From Fidelibacterota bacterium (GTDB lineage: Bacteria; Fidelibacterota; UBA2242), in contig JAFGXZ010000147.1 in the NCBI GenBank assembly GCA_016936335.1, positions 1 through 11,562 of the forward strand: a stretch of 11,562 nt of DNA. Reading direction: 5' to 3'. The notes beneath the pieces were generated by a model, which saw only the letters and a program-made list of their open reading frames with translations, was not told the DNA's origin and did not search any database. Within the stretch, counting starts at the first letter, position 1. Every line of letters begins with the position of its first letter. Below, one piece after another: positions 1 to 7,361 of the stretch. Made by a program: the position numbers and the translations under genes.

Positions 1-56
1 ATCATTGCCAGAATTTACTGAATAAATTACAAGAGTAAACGGGAATTCCAATCTGC

Positions 57-2087
57 TCAGGATTTCTGTTTCCAGTCCAGCGCGCCCACCGGGCAGGCTT
101 CGATACATTTTCCGCAATCAGAACAGCTTTGCGGTAAAACATTACCAAATGCGGTGCTGATATGAGTTTCAAAACCCCGATATTTGAACCCGAGCAGCGA
201 TTGATTAACAACTTCCTTGCACACTTTAACACAGATGCCACACTTAACGCATTTATTCCGATCAAGTATAATTGATGGATGCCGGGTGTCAAAATCGTAG
301 CGTCGTTTTTCGCCGGTAATGGCTTCCGGATGGGCATTATACATCTCAGAAAAATCTTTCAGTTTGCAATCATTTTTTGCAGTGCAGGAACATTCGAAAC
401 AGCGTTCGCCCTCGGTGCTGATTTCATCGAGTGTGAATGTCTTGGTGACTTCTTTGAAGGTGGTTTTGCGTTCGATTAGAGGAATGAGGTGCGACTTCTG
501 CCGATCGGATTTGCGGATTTCCCGCAGATAAACCAGATCATCCGAACGTAAGGATTGCCAATGTCCGCGGCTGACATTAATTGTGTAACTTTCCTTGAAT
601 TGTTCGTCCTTCAGATACGCGATGATACCGAGAGCCGCCCGCCGGGCACCCGCAACGGCTTCTACAACAGTCGCCGGTCCGGACACACAATCACCGGCGC
701 TGAAAATTTTATCAGCCATTTGAAAATTCTCGGTATTGACATCAATGTCACCCCATTTGTTCGTCGAGAGACAATCCGGTGCAATGGTTTGCTGCCCGAT
801 TGCTGCAATGACCGTATCGGCCTCAACATCGAATTCGGAGCCATTAATTGGTACGGGACGACGACGGCCGGAGGCATCGGGTTCACCGAGTTCCATGCGG
901 ATGCATGTTAATATCTTTTTCCCATTTTTCTCAGACAGGCGTACCGGGGCAGTCAGGAATTCAAAATTCACTCCTTCTTCGCGGGCTTCATCAATCTCGA
1001 TCTGTTCAGCCGGCATCTCTTTTTCGGTACGACGATAATAGCAGTAAACTTCGGAACTTCCAAGACGAACCGATGTCCGTACACAGTCCATTGCTGTATT
1101 TCCACCACCAATGACGATGGTTTTTCCGGGATTCTCGCCAGACCAGCCGTTCAGAGCGATTTTTTCCAGCCATTGAATACCACCTTTGGCCAATTCTTCA
1201 CCTTCAGCCCGCATGGGTGACGGTTTCCATGATCCGATTGTGATTGCAACGGCGTCGTATTTATGTTCTAATTCTTTCAGATCCAGATTGTCACCGAGCT
1301 TCTGGCCACATTGAATGGTAATTCCACCCATTTTGTCGAAGTGAGCGATCTCGGTATCCAGAATTTTCTTGGGCAGACGATATTCAGGAATACCATACCG
1401 TAACATGCCACCGGGTTTTGGCATTTTATCGTATAGATCGGATGCAATTCCATGTAAACGCAGGAAATAGGCGATTGCCAATCCACCCGGGCCGGCGCCA
1501 ACAATGCCGACTTTCTTGCCGTTTAGTTCGGGTAAATCTTCCAGATAACTTTCATAATGCATATCCGCGGCGAGGCGTTTAAAATCGTTGATTGCAATCG
1601 GTTTATCACTGACATTCCGACGACAATCTTTTTCACAAAAACGGGGGCAGACCCGACCGATAGACATCGGTAAGGGAATCCGTTGTTTGATGATTTTCAA
1701 TGCTTCCAGCATATTTTTATTGCGTCCGGCTCGCACGTATTCTTCAACCCTGGCATGAGCCGGACAGGCGATCGTACATGGCGCCTCGCAATCACCGGTG
1801 TGTTCTGACAATAATAAATTCAGAGCAGTTTGCCGCATGTCGCGAACCTCTTCGGATTCTGATTCAATGACCATTCCATCATTGGCCATAGCCGCACAAC
1901 TGGGCAGAAACCGGCCGGATTTAGTATCTTTTACAACGCATACGAAACAGGATGTATTGTGAGAAACACTTTCATGATAACACAATGCCGGGATCTGAAT
2001 ACCGTTTTCTCGGGCGACTTCCAGAATAGTCTTTCCGCTTTCCACCGTGAAGGATTTATTGTCGATTGTTATATAAATTTTAGGCAT
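57..2087 (-). CDS. GltD/NfnB-type FAD-NAD(P)H oxidoreductase fused to [2Fe-2S] and 2x[4Fe-4S] domains (third subunit of a bifurcating-type complex)
   Basis: This is a 676-aa cytoplasmic iron-sulfur flavoprotein. Residues 1-80 form a NuoG/HydA-type [2Fe-2S] ferredoxin domain (C36, C47, C50, C64). Residues 96-160 carry the GltD-type cysteine region (C100, C104, C108; C147, C151, C155). Residues 190-495 are the FAD/NAD(P)H part: GAGPGG at 197-202 for FAD, GGGNTAMD at 327-334 for the nicotinamide nucleotide, and YRR at 351-353, as in NADPH-binding GltD/NfnB. Another Cys group follows (C563, C566, C568, C574). The C-terminus is a two-cluster ferredoxin (C613/616/619/623 and C655/658/661/665). The ATG at 2087 overlaps the stop of the upstream NuoF-like gene by 8 bp and has an AGGAGG site, so translation is probably coupled. 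By family it should exchange electrons between NADPH and ferredoxin or its partner subunits. The closest characterised architecture I know is the GltD-like subunit of Sporomusa-type Nfn (Stn). A NADPH-linked hydrogenase or formate dehydrogenase partner beyond the left edge is the main alternative. Confidence 0.9.
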   Translation of the reverse strand: MPKIYITIDNKSFTVESGKTILEVARENGIQIPALCYHESVSHNTSCFVCVVKDTKSGRFLPSCAAMANDGMVIESESEEVRDMRQTALNLLLSEHTGDCEAPCTIACPAHARVEEYVRAGRNKNMLEALKIIKQRIPLPMSIGRVCPRFCEKDCRRNVSDKPIAINDFKRLAADMHYESYLEDLPELNGKKVGIVGAGPGGLAIAYFLRLHGIASDLYDKMPKPGGMLRYGIPEYRLPKKILDTEIAHFDKMGGITIQCGQKLGDNLDLKELEHKYDAVAITIGSWKPSPMRAEGEELAKGGIQWLEKIALNGWSGENPGKTIVIGGGNTAMDCVRTSVRLGSSEVYCYYRRTEKEMPAEQIEIDEAREEGVNFEFLTAPVRLSEKNGKKILTCIRMELGEPDASGRRRPVPINGSEFDVEADTVIAAIGQQTIAPDCLSTNKWGDIDVNTENFQMADKIFSAGDCVSGPATVVEAVAGARRAALGIIAYLKDEQFKESYTINVSRGHWQSLRSDDLVYLREIRKSDRQKSHLIPLIERKTTFKEVTKTFTLDEISTEGERCFECSCTAKNDCKLKDFSEMYNAHPEAITGEKRRYDFDTRHPSIILDRNKCVKCGICVKVCKEVVNQSLLGFKYRGFETHISTAFGNVLPQSCSDCGKCIEACPVGALDWKQKS

Positions 2088-3792
2088 TGGCGTTTCCTCC
2101 TGCTACACGTGAAATGGTGTCCTTTGGGCATACTTCAATGCAACTGTTGCACCGTGTACAGATTTCATTATCGATGATAAAATCATCGGAAATGGCGTTA
2201 ACAGGGCAATTTTTAATACAAAGACCACACTCGATGCAGCTACTTTTATCGATATATACATTTACCAGAGCGTTGCAGACGAGCGCGTCACACTGTTTAT
2301 TATTGACATGCCGTTCGTATTCATTTTTATAATAACGTAATGTTGTCAGCACCGGATTCGGGGCTGACTGACCCAGTCCGCACAATGAGCCTTTAATGAT
2401 TTTCTGGCCTAAATCCTGCAGAAACTGAATGTCTTTCTGATGGCCGTTACCGGCTGTGATAATTTCCAATGTTTCCAGCATACGTTTGGTACCGACACGA
2501 CAGAAAGTGCATTTTCCACAACTTTCACGGGTGGTAAAGTCCAGAAAATAGCGAGCTGTTTCAACCATACAGCGATAATTCCCGATGAAAATCAATCCTC
2601 CGGAACCCATGATTGCACCGAGAGATTTTAGTGAATCGTAATCAATTTGCACATCAAAGTGATCAAAGGGGATACAACCGCCGCTGGGGCCGCCAATCTG
2701 AACTGCTTTAATGCTGCCTTTTTCGACACCACCAATATCATAAACCACTTCAGCAAGCGTGATACCCATGGGAACCTCGACAAGTCCGGGATATTTCAAA
2801 TCGCCTGCCAGGGCGAACAGTTTGGTTCCCTTGCTGTTTTCCGTACCAATTTTAGCAAACTCTTCGCCACCTTCGTTGATGATATTTGGTACATTGGCAA
2901 AGGTTTCTACATTATTGATCATAGTCGGTAATCCCTTAAAACCGGAATCCGTTGGATAGGGGGGACGAAAGCGGGGTGTTCCACGACTGCCTTCCAGTGA
3001 ATGGATCATGGCTGTCTCTTCACCACAGACAAATGCGCCAGCCCCTTCTTTGATCTTAATTGTAATATCACGTCCGTTAATTTTATTGAGACCATGTTCA
3101 ATAATTTGTTTAATAGCAATTTTAAGATGCTTAATTGCTAAGGGATATTCCGCACGGCAATAGATGAAAATCTGGGTTGCGCCGGTCGCATGAGCGGCAA
3201 TCAACATACCTTCCAGAACCTGGTGGGGAACCGACTCCATCATCGAGCGATCCATAAAGGCGCCGGGATCGCCTTCGTCGGCATTACAGATCAATACTTT
3301 TTCTGTTGTTTTTTGAGCCTGCAGAAAACCCCATTTCATCCCCGTTGGAAAACCAGCTCCTCCACGACCACGGAGTCCGGAGATTTTAAGCTCCTTGACA
3401 ACATCAATGGGTTGCATGGTCAATGCTTTTTTCAGGCCATTATAACCACCATTCTCGAAATATTCATCGATTGAAATTGGATCAATGCGGCCAGCCAGTC
3501 TGGTAACGTTGATCAACTCCCGATCGCTGCGTTCAGGTCTCATTGGTAATCTTGAACTTTCGTCAAGATTCAGGACTTTATCAATAAAAGCCTGTTTGGG
3601 TTCGACTTTTTCAAAAAAAACCGATCCTTGATCCGTTTCAACTTCAACCAACGGTTCGGCATAACAGTGTCCGATACATCCGACGCCAATTATTTCAATC
3701 TCCGTAATATTTTTTTTAAAAAAGTCAAAAACTTCGGCAGCTCCAGCTGCCAGACCACAGCTTCCCGTACCAATTTTTATCCGTGTAATCAT
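2080..3792 (-). CDS. NuoF/HydB-like NADH-binding FMN iron-sulfur subunit
   Basis: This 570-aa protein is the NADH-oxidising flavin subunit of a soluble complex. It has the HydB layout rather than the shorter complex I NuoF. Residues 1-60 are a thioredoxin-like [2Fe-2S] domain (C12, C39, C43). The NADH/FMN core follows, with RGRGGAGFPTG at 141-151 and NADEGDPGAF at 170-179. The SLBB region comes next, then the [4Fe-4S] motif C425-x2-C428-x2-C431 with C471. C501 and C506 precede a C-terminal two-cluster ferredoxin (C519/522/525/529 and C545/548/551/555). The added N- and C-terminal cluster domains are typical of electron-bifurcating hydrogenases and related complexes. The start at 3792 lies 1 bp from the stop of the NuoE-like gene, has only a weak ribosome site (GATGGG), and is probably translationally coupled. 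It overlaps the GltD-like gene by 8 bp. Subunit identity is clear; the claim that the whole complex bifurcates is inferred from architecture and neighbours. Confidence 0.95.
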   Translation of the reverse strand: MITRIKIGTGSCGLAAGAAEVFDFFKKNITEIEIIGVGCIGHCYAEPLVEVETDQGSVFFEKVEPKQAFIDKVLNLDESSRLPMRPERSDRELINVTRLAGRIDPISIDEYFENGGYNGLKKALTMQPIDVVKELKISGLRGRGGAGFPTGMKWGFLQAQKTTEKVLICNADEGDPGAFMDRSMMESVPHQVLEGMLIAAHATGATQIFIYCRAEYPLAIKHLKIAIKQIIEHGLNKINGRDITIKIKEGAGAFVCGEETAMIHSLEGSRGTPRFRPPYPTDSGFKGLPTMINNVETFANVPNIINEGGEEFAKIGTENSKGTKLFALAGDLKYPGLVEVPMGITLAEVVYDIGGVEKGSIKAVQIGGPSGGCIPFDHFDVQIDYDSLKSLGAIMGSGGLIFIGNYRCMVETARYFLDFTTRESCGKCTFCRVGTKRMLETLEIITAGNGHQKDIQFLQDLGQKIIKGSLCGLGQSAPNPVLTTLRYYKNEYERHVNNKQCDALVCNALVNVYIDKSSCIECGLCIKNCPVNAISDDFIIDNEICTRCNSCIEVCPKDTISRVAGGNANA

Positions 3793-3793
3793 A

Positions 3794-4249
3794 CTAACCC
3801 ATCTGCTTATATTGTTTTAGGACTTTTAACAGTTTTCTTCGATCGAGATTGCCGAATACTTTACCATTTATACTGACAACTGGCGCCAGGCTGCAACAGC
3901 CGAGACAGGCAACAGTTTCTAATGAAAATACTCCATCCTTATCGGTTTCCCCGTCTTTAATTCCCAGAAAATCGGATATCCAGTTGGCAACAAGGCTGGA
4001 TCCTTTAATATGGCAAGCGGTTCCATCACAGACCGAGATGATGTATTTTCCCGGCTTGATGCGTTTGAACTGGGCATAAAAACTCAATACTCCTTCCACT
4101 TCAACCGGTGGAATTACAAAATAATCCGAGATAGTCTGTACCGCTGTGTCGGAGATAAAACCTTCAATCTCCTGCACCTGTTGTAAGGCCTTAATTAAAT
4201 TGCTCTTTTCTTTGTCCAGATTTTGCAATGTTGCATTGATTCCGGGCAT
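3794..4249 (-). CDS. NuoE/HydC-like [2Fe-2S] thioredoxin-fold subunit (24 kDa family)
   Basis: This 151-aa protein is the first gene of the three-gene operon. The thioredoxin-like [2Fe-2S] ligands are intact: C74 and C79 in a CDGTAC motif, and C115 and C118 in a CLGC motif. The N-terminal part is the usual helical bundle of the NuoE family, with IPPVEVEGVLSFYAQF at about 46-61. The family docks on the NuoF-type subunit and carries a one-electron cluster next to the FMN. Its length is normal. The ATG at 4249 has a clear GGAGG four bases upstream, and a plausible promoter lies 58-85 bp further upstream. The NuoF-like start follows the stop after a single base. It could serve any NuoEF-type complex (hydrogenase, formate dehydrogenase, transhydrogenase); the neighbouring GltD-type subunit favours a transhydrogenase. 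Confidence 0.93.
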   Translation of the reverse strand: MPGINATLQNLDKEKSNLIKALQQVQEIEGFISDTAVQTISDYFVIPPVEVEGVLSFYAQFKRIKPGKYIISVCDGTACHIKGSSLVANWISDFLGIKDGETDKDGVFSLETVACLGCCSLAPVVSINGKVFGNLDRRKLLKVLKQYKQMG

Positions 4250-4306
4250 CTATCCTCCATACAAATAAACAGTGTTAATTAGAAACTCAAATTTTAACAT
4301 GCATGC

Positions 4307-4334
4307 AATATAGATGAATCAATATTAAAATCAA
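4307..4334 (-). promoter_or_regulatory. Candidate sigma70-type promoter for the NuoE/NuoF/GltD-like operon
   Basis: On the minus strand TTGATT (plus coordinates 4329-4334) and TATATT (4307-4312) are separated by 16 bp, matching 4/6 and 5/6 of the -35 and -10 consensus. The predicted start near 4300 would leave a leader of about 50 nt with the GGAGG ribosome site at its end. The surrounding DNA is very AT-rich, so chance matches are common. Confidence 0.35.
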
Positions 4335-4451
4335 GTGTTTTAATTCATAAATTAAATAGGACGAAATATTAAACTATTTAAGTATTCTATGATTAAGGTA
4401 AAATTGCCTTATTGTTAAATAAGTAAAATTAGAGAAGTAAAGATTTTGTCA

Positions 4452-4513
4452 AATAATCATAAAAAAGATTAAAGTTGGGATAGATAGAAAATAAAATTAA
4501 TAATCATAAAAAA
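4452..4513. repeat. 15-nt direct repeat pair in the divergent intergenic region
   Basis: AATAATCATAAAAAA occurs perfectly at 4452-4466 and 4499-4513. It may be a pair of binding sites for an AT-preferring protein, or coincidence in low-complexity DNA. The internal TAATCAT makes it a little less trivial than a plain A/T run. Confidence 0.4.
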
Positions 4514-4653
4514 AATAGTGATATTACACAACTTGTGAACAGTTATTTACAGTTTTTAATATATCAAAATAAATTACTTTGTTATAAAATGCTGTACGGT
4601 TAGTGCTTATATATCAAAAATATGTAAAAATCAGGTAAAAATAATTAAATATC

Positions 4654-4682
4654 TTGACTGTGAATAAATAAATAATTAAACT
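4654..4682 (+). promoter_or_regulatory. Candidate promoter for the transposase-like gene and possibly gdhA
   Basis: TTGACT (4654-4659) and TAAACT (4677-4682) are spaced by exactly 17 bp, with 5/6 and 4/6 consensus matches. The predicted start near 4689 lies about 50 nt before the ATG at 4740. No terminator separates the transposase-like gene from gdhA, so this promoter could also drive gdhA. The AT-rich context raises the risk of a chance match. Confidence 0.3.
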
Positions 4683-4717
4683 CCACAATAGTAGTTATGA
4701 ATATATTTCAGAACATA

Positions 4718-4739
4718 GTGGACAGATTCGGAAACTAAG
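4718..4739 (+). mobile_element. Possible left-end remnant of the insertion sequence
   Basis: The 22 bases before the transposase start include GTGGACAGATTCGGAAACT, which resembles, from memory, the terminal sequences that precede such transposase genes. No inverted copy (a CTGTCCAC-type end) occurs between the stop at 5720 and gdhA, and I noticed none elsewhere in the window. If this is a left end, the right end is lost. Confidence 0.25.
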
Positions 4740-5720
4740 ATGAAATATTCTTCCCAGGAAAAACTCCGGATTATTAATTTGGTCAGGGAATCAAACCAAC
4801 CGGTCCGGATTGTCCTGAAACAGATCGGTTTAAATAGCAGCACTTATTATAAATGGTATAGTCGCTATCGCAACTCCGGACCTGCCGGGCTTGAGAATAT
4901 CAAAACTACACCAAAGCGATTTTGGAATAGTCTTTCAAAAGCAGAACGCAAGCAGGCAATTCAGATTGCATTTACTAATCCGGAAAAAGCACCAAAGGAC
5001 GTAGCCAGGGAATTTTCTCAAATTTATGGTTCATATATATCGGAATCTTCAGTTTACCGGATTTTGAATAGTTTTGATAAATTTGAAAATAAAAAGGTCA
5101 CATTGATCAAAGGGCGCAGTAGATTTTCTGAAACCGCAAGAAAAACCGATGATATCTGGAAAACCGAATTTGTTTACATCAGGATGGTTGGCTGGGGATT
5201 TTATTATCTGATGTTTATCATCGATGACTATTCAAAATTTGTGATTGATTGGAAACTCTACACAGATCTGACGGAAAAAGACCCGGAACAATTGGTTATC
5301 CAGGCACTTTGGAAAACGGGTCATAAAGCAATCCGTTTAAAACATCGGGCACGGCTGTTGACGGGCAATTACTCGAAACTTTTTATTGACCGGTTAAAAG
5401 ATTATTTATACGATTATGATTTGAAAAACCTTCGTGGAAATTCCTCAAAGGTCCGGGTAATCCAAAAATTTGATGGTACGATTCAGACTAAGAAAAATGT
5501 TATAAACCTGAATAATTATTATCTACCCGGTGACATTGAAGAACAGCTCAAACGGTTTATTGATTACTATAATAACGAATGCACGCTAAAAACCTTTTCT
5601 AATATGACACCTGCCAGCGTTTATTATAAAAAGGAAGGTGTTGTGCAACAGCAACGGGAACAGATTAAAGAAAAAACCCTGCTGATGCGAAAAATCAGGA
5701 ATCTTGGTTTAGAAAACTAA
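4740..5720 (+). CDS. IS3/rve-type transposase homologue with all three DDE residues substituted
   Basis: This 326-aa protein matches, end to end, the helix-turn-helix plus integrase-core transposases usually labelled IS3 family. Residues 1-50 are an N-terminal helix-turn-helix ending in a YKWYSRYR segment. Residues 83-112 form a second one, and the RNase H-fold core spans about 138-300, including GWGFYYL (151-157), IIDDYSKF and NYYLPGD (259-265). As I remember the family, the first catalytic Asp sits in W-x-T-D-F-T-Y, the second in L-L-S-D-N-G and the Glu in G-K-I-E-R-W. The aligned residues here are E143, G209 and D245. From G209 to D245 the alignment needs no gap, so this is substitution, not frameshift. 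The frame is open throughout. The upstream ribosome site is weak (GGA about 7 nt before ATG). gdhA starts 41 bp downstream. It is probably catalytically dead: either a decaying insertion sequence or a protein kept for DNA binding. Confidence 0.85.
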   Translation: MKYSSQEKLRIINLVRESNQPVRIVLKQIGLNSSTYYKWYSRYRNSGPAGLENIKTTPKRFWNSLSKAERKQAIQIAFTNPEKAPKDVAREFSQIYGSYISESSVYRILNSFDKFENKKVTLIKGRSRFSETARKTDDIWKTEFVYIRMVGWGFYYLMFIIDDYSKFVIDWKLYTDLTEKDPEQLVIQALWKTGHKAIRLKHRARLLTGNYSKLFIDRLKDYLYDYDLKNLRGNSSKVRVIQKFDGTIQTKKNVINLNNYYLPGDIEEQLKRFIDYYNNECTLKTFSNMTPASVYYKKEGVVQQQREQIKEKTLLMRKIRNLGLEN

Positions 5721-5761
5721 TTCGATAATGTTGTATTCATTTAATTAAAAGGAGAGCATCG

Positions 5762-7102
5762 ATGAGTTACAAATCACTTGAAGAGTTCATGCAGATGGTT
5801 GTGGCAAAAAATCCGTCGGAAAACGAATTTCACCAGGCCGTTCATGAAGTTGTGGAAACGCTGTGGGATTTCGTTCAGGAAAATCCGATCTATCAGCATC
5901 ACAAAATTTTAGAGAGAATGGTCGAACCGGAACGGGTTATTATGTTTCGGGTGCCCTGGAAAGATGATCGGGGGAATTTGCAGGTAAACCGTGGTTTCCG
6001 GGTTGAGTTTAATTCAGCCATTGGGCCGTATAAAGGTGGCTTGCGGTTCCATCCGTCTGTCAACCTTGGCATTTTAAAGTTTCTCGGTTTTGAGCAGGTT
6101 TTTAAAAACAGTTTGACGACCTTGCCTATGGGTGGCGGTAAAGGCGGTTCGGATTTTGATCCCAAAGGCAAATCCGACAATGAAGTCATGAGCTTCTGCC
6201 AATCATTTATGACCGAACTCTCCCGCCATATTGGGGCCAATACCGATGTACCGGCTGGTGATATTGGCGTAGGTGGTCGTGAAATCGGTTACATGTTTGG
6301 TCAGTACAAACGTTTGAGAAATGAATTCACCGGTGTATTAACCGGTAAAGGCTTGAACTGGGGTGGCAGCCTGATTCGTCCGGAAGCAACAGGATATGGC
6401 TGTGTTTATTTTGCCGAAGAGATGTTGAAGACCCGTGGTGAATCGTTTAAAGCTAAGACGGTTGCGATTTCCGGTTCCGGAAATGTTGCTCAATATGCCA
6501 CTGAAAAAGTGAACCAGTTGGGTGGAAAAGTCGTAACTCTGTCCGATTCAAGTGGCACGATCTACGACCCGGCCGGCATAAATGCTGAAAAATTGGCTTT
6601 CATTCTGGAATTAAAGAACGTTAAACGTGGTCGGATCAAAGAATATGCTGACAAGTACGGTGTGGAATATTGGCCGAATGAAAGACCCTGGAAGGCCAAG
6701 GTTGATGTGGCTCTGCCATGTGCCACTCAGAATGAAGTCAGTGGTGATGATGCCAGAACATTGATCAGCAATGGTTGTATCTGTGTTTCCGAAGGTGCGA
6801 ATATGCCGTCCGAACCGGAAGCGATCAATGTTTATCTTGACAAAAAGATACTTTATGGTCCTGGTAAAGCGGCCAATGCCGGTGGCGTCGCCGTTTCTGG
6901 TCTTGAAATGAGTCAGAACAGCATGCGTCTCGCATGGACCCGTGAAGAAGTGGATGAAAAACTTCATGGTATTATGAAGAGTATTCATAAAACCTGTGTG
7001 AAATATGGAACTGAAGGTAATTTCATTAATTACGTTAAAGGTGCCAATATTGGTGGTTTCATTAAAGTTGCTGATTCCATGATTGATCAGGGTTGTGTAT
7101 AA
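5762..7102 (+). CDS. gdhA: NADP-type glutamate dehydrogenase (hexameric)
   Basis: This 446-aa cytoplasmic enzyme interconverts 2-oxoglutarate plus ammonium and glutamate using NADP(H). Length and sequence match the E. coli GdhA class. The substrate-binding and catalytic residues are present: K91 in YKGGLRF, K127 in MGGGKGGSDFDPKG, and D167 in VPAGDIGVGGREIG. The Rossmann domain has SGSGNVA at 237-243, and SDSSG at 261-265 as in the NADP-specific enzyme, which favours NADPH over NADH. The ATG at 5762 has an AAGGAGAG site 5 bases upstream. The 41 bp before it, after the transposase-like gene, contain no convincing promoter, so it may be read through from upstream. A strong terminator follows 24 bp after the stop. 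It probably assimilates ammonium with NADPH, which the divergent redox operon may supply. Function is certain; coenzyme preference is inferred from sequence. Confidence 0.97.
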   Translation: MSYKSLEEFMQMVVAKNPSENEFHQAVHEVVETLWDFVQENPIYQHHKILERMVEPERVIMFRVPWKDDRGNLQVNRGFRVEFNSAIGPYKGGLRFHPSVNLGILKFLGFEQVFKNSLTTLPMGGGKGGSDFDPKGKSDNEVMSFCQSFMTELSRHIGANTDVPAGDIGVGGREIGYMFGQYKRLRNEFTGVLTGKGLNWGGSLIRPEATGYGCVYFAEEMLKTRGESFKAKTVAISGSGNVAQYATEKVNQLGGKVVTLSDSSGTIYDPAGINAEKLAFILELKNVKRGRIKEYADKYGVEYWPNERPWKAKVDVALPCATQNEVSGDDARTLISNGCICVSEGANMPSEPEAINVYLDKKILYGPGKAANAGGVAVSGLEMSQNSMRLAWTREEVDEKLHGIMKSIHKTCVKYGTEGNFINYVKGANIGGFIKVADSMIDQGCV

Positions 7103-7125
7103 ATCGACGTCTTGATTAGTTCTAT

Positions 7126-7157
7126 AAAAGGGGTTGTCACAAACAGCCCCTTTTTTT
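7126..7157 (+). terminator. Intrinsic terminator after gdhA
   Basis: A 12-bp stem pairs AAAAGGGGTTGT (7126-7137) with ACAGCCCCTTTT (7143-7154), with one G-U pair and a 5-base loop CACAA. A run of seven T (7151-7157) overlaps the end of the stem. It lies 24 bp beyond the gdhA stop. The A-rich left arm gives four T on the other strand, so it may also stop transcripts arriving from the convergent gene. Confidence 0.9.
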
Positions 7158-7361
7158 ATATTTAATTATTACCGGAATTCGATATAAAAGAACCATAAAA
7201 TTTGGTAAGAATTTTGGTAAAAGACCATCATTCCTTAAAAAATTATGAAAACAGTAGTTATATCCGAACCAGTATAACGAAAATTTGAATGACCATTATT
7301 TTAGGCAGTAATATTTTAAAAATTAGTTCTAAAATTAAATTCAGTAATGCCAGTGGAGTGT

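Larger units (their letters stand above)
4250..4739. other. 490-bp AT-rich divergent intergenic region with short direct repeats
   Basis: No open reading frame of note is present. The region separates the minus-strand redox operon from the plus-strand transposase-like gene and gdhA. It is much richer in A and T than the flanking genes. It holds a candidate promoter on each strand, a perfect 15-nt direct repeat (AATAATCATAAAAAA) at 4452-4466 and 4499-4513, and an 11-nt direct repeat (ATATATCAAAA) at 4559-4569 and 4609-4619. The two pairs have start-to-start spacings of 47 and 50 bp. It could be a shared control region or partly DNA brought in with the transposase-like gene. I see no tRNA, ncRNA or riboswitch fold in it. 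Confidence 0.6.

Noticed and set aside
57..4249. The operon as an NAD-dependent [FeFe] hydrogenase (HydABC) or as complex I
   Set aside because: No H-cluster cysteine motifs and no membrane subunits are present. The third subunit is of GltD type. A catalytic subunit beyond the left edge cannot be excluded.
4447..4452. Perfect TTGACA on the minus strand as a -35 box for the redox operon
   Set aside because: At 16-18 bp spacing the -10 position has sequences such as ATTTTA with almost no match; the pair at 4307-4334 is better.
4740..5720. The transposase homologue as a pseudogene broken by a frameshift or stop
   Set aside because: The frame is open over 326 codons and aligns to the family from the N-terminal helix-turn-helix to the C-terminal end; the changes are substitutions.
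6611..6988. 125-codon open frame on the minus strand inside gdhA
   Set aside because: It is antisense to a well-conserved enzyme, has no recognisable domain and is explained by the codon pattern of gdhA.
7245..7277. Ten-codon ORF MKTVVISEPV between gdhA and the convergent gene
   Set aside because: It has no ribosome site and is too short to support as a gene or a gene remnant.
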